A stretch of DNA of 64,000 nucleotides, from contig NZ_JACIJN010000006.1 in NCBI RefSeq assembly GCF_014199415.1, forward strand, positions 186,001-250,000. Reading direction: 5' to 3'. Made by a program: the position numbers and the translations under genes. This document shows, one piece after another, positions 63,177 through 64,000 of this stretch (the first letter of the stretch is position 1; the number at the start of each line of letters is the position of its first letter). The notes under the pieces are model-generated. The model had not been told where the DNA came from and did no database searches. It was given only the letters and a program-made list of their open reading frames with translations. The DNA comes from Sphingomonas endophytica. GTDB lineage: Bacteria > Pseudomonadota > Alphaproteobacteria > Sphingomonadales > Sphingomonadaceae.

Positions 63177-64000
63177 TCATGTCGCCAGTGCCGCCGCGAG
63201 GATCGCCGCGATCCGTCCCGCGGCATGGCCGTCGCCATGGCAATCGCGCGCCACCGCCATCGCGCCGATCGCCGCCGGATCGTCGAGCAGCGCGCTTGCC
63301 GCCGCGACGATCCGCGCCGGGTCGGTGCCGACGATCCTCGCGCCGCCCGCCGCAACGCCCTCGGGTCGCTCGGTGACGTCGCGCAGCACCAGCACCGGCA
63401 CGCCGAGCGCGGGTGCTTCCTCCTGCACCCCGCCCGAGTCGGTCAGGATCAGCGTGCTCGCCGTCATCAGCCGCACGAACGCGGCATAATCGAGCGCCGG
63501 GAGCAGTGCGATCCGCGCGCTCCCGCCCAGCCGCAGCGCCAGCGGCCCCGCAACGGCCGGGTTCGGGTGCAGCGGCACGACGATCCCGAGGTCGGCGCGC
63601 TCCGCCAGCCGCGCGACCGCCTCGGCGATCCCCGCGAGCGTCTCGCCCTGATTCTCGCGCCGGTGTGCGGTCACGGTGACGATCCGCCGTCCGCTGAACC
63701 GCGCCAGCGCCGCCGCGACCGCGTCGGCCGGTGCCGGCGCGGCCGCGATCCGCGCCCGCACGATCCGCAGCGCGTCCGCGACGGTATTGCCGGTCAGATG
63801 GATCGCCGCCGCCGGGACGTTCTCGGCACGCAACGCCGCCGCCGCCGCGGGGGTCGGTGCGAAATGGAGGTCGGCGAGCACCCCCGCCACGCGCCGGCTC
63901 CCTTCCTCGGGCCAGGGCGCGGACAGGTCGCCGCTGCGCAGCCCCGCCTCGACATGCGCCACCGGCACCCCGCGCAGGTGCGCCGCGAGCGTGGTGGCGA
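63177..64000 (-). CDS. wecB: UDP-N-acetylglucosamine 2-epimerase (5' part outside window)
   Basis: The frame is open to the window edge, so about 274 C-terminal residues are visible. VPVAHVEAGLRSGDLSAPWPEEGSRRVAGVLADLHFAPT, HLTGNTVADALRIV, RIVTVTAHRRENQGETL and LILTDSGGVQEEAPALGVPVLVLRDVTERPE are the conserved nucleotide- and substrate-binding stretches. It makes UDP-ManNAc for surface polysaccharides. It is apart from the glycosyltransferase locus at 42-46 kb. Confidence 0.93.
   Translation of the reverse strand, partial: ATTLAAHLRGVPVAHVEAGLRSGDLSAPWPEEGSRRVAGVLADLHFAPTPAAAAALRAENVPAAAIHLTGNTVADALRIVRARIAAAPAPADAVAAALARFSGRRIVTVTAHRRENQGETLAGIAEAVARLAERADLGIVVPLHPNPAVAGPLALRLGGSARIALLPALDYAAFVRLMTASTLILTDSGGVQEEAPALGVPVLVLRDVTERPEGVAAGGARIVGTDPARIVAAASALLDDPAAIGAMAVARDCHGDGHAAGRIAAILAAALAT

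Overview
The window is high-GC DNA from an alphaproteobacterium, most likely Sphingomonas or a close sphingomonad. I infer this from a CpdR next to an N-formylglutamate amidohydrolase, a PEPxxWA-type sorting tail, DUF1134 and SapC proteins, a Rhodobacter-type gene transfer agent (GTA) cluster of the form sphingomonads carry, and two families of dispersed palindromic repeats. I made no database comparison; family names come from recognising motifs.

Layout. 0-5.1 kb: the end of a GH130-like glycosidase, tRNA-Ser(GCU), DUF1134, dihydroorotase (pyrC), YgfZ and an OmpA-family porin with 21 consecutive prolines. 5.2-18.9 kb: a complete GTA structural cluster on the minus strand, running from small and large terminase through portal, protease, capsid, connectors, major tail, tape measure, tail-tip proteins and NlpC/P60 peptidase to the hub and a DUF2793 protein. 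No integrase, repressor or lysis genes are present. 19-26.4 kb: housekeeping genes (tRNA-Gly, RhlE helicase, FAD-linked oxidase, SapC, cytochrome b561, N-formylglutamate amidohydrolase, CpdR, tRNA-Val) plus a candidate small RNA carrying a CUCCUCCC anti-Shine-Dalgarno segment. 26.7-28.3 kb: a two-gene light-energy cassette, a microbial rhodopsin with an unusual D-T-S motif and a Blh-type carotene oxygenase that would make its retinal. 28.4-30.9 kb: mesD and mesX, a short B12-independent methionine synthase and its DUF1852 partner, behind a cobalamin riboswitch and a separate upstream palindrome. 31-34.6 kb: threonine aldolase, EamA transporter, an SDR protein and a PEP-CTERM protein.

34.8-46.2 kb is an exopolysaccharide locus: a secreted GH26-like glycosidase with four long Ca-binding repeat modules, a polymerase-like membrane protein, an O-acyltransferase, a beta-helix protein, three GT4 glycosyltransferases and a hexapeptide acetyltransferase. 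The five plus-strand genes from the first glycosyltransferase's successor onward, and the acyltransferase/beta-helix pair, overlap by 4 nt. 46.4-51 kb: katG, tgt and small genes. 51-55.7 kb: an arabinan-degradation group (GntR regulator, GH51, two GH43). 55.9-64 kb: gshA, rsmE with a coupled 54-aa membrane ORF, DUF2147, ubiA, tldE/pmbA, an inositol-monophosphatase-family enzyme, a TauE-type transporter and a truncated wecB.

The points I think most worth following are the GTA tail protein in which a roughly 540-residue glycosidase-like domain precedes the usual DUF2460 domain, the doubly controlled mesXD unit, the D-T-S rhodopsin cassette next to a tRNA, and the anti-SD small RNA.
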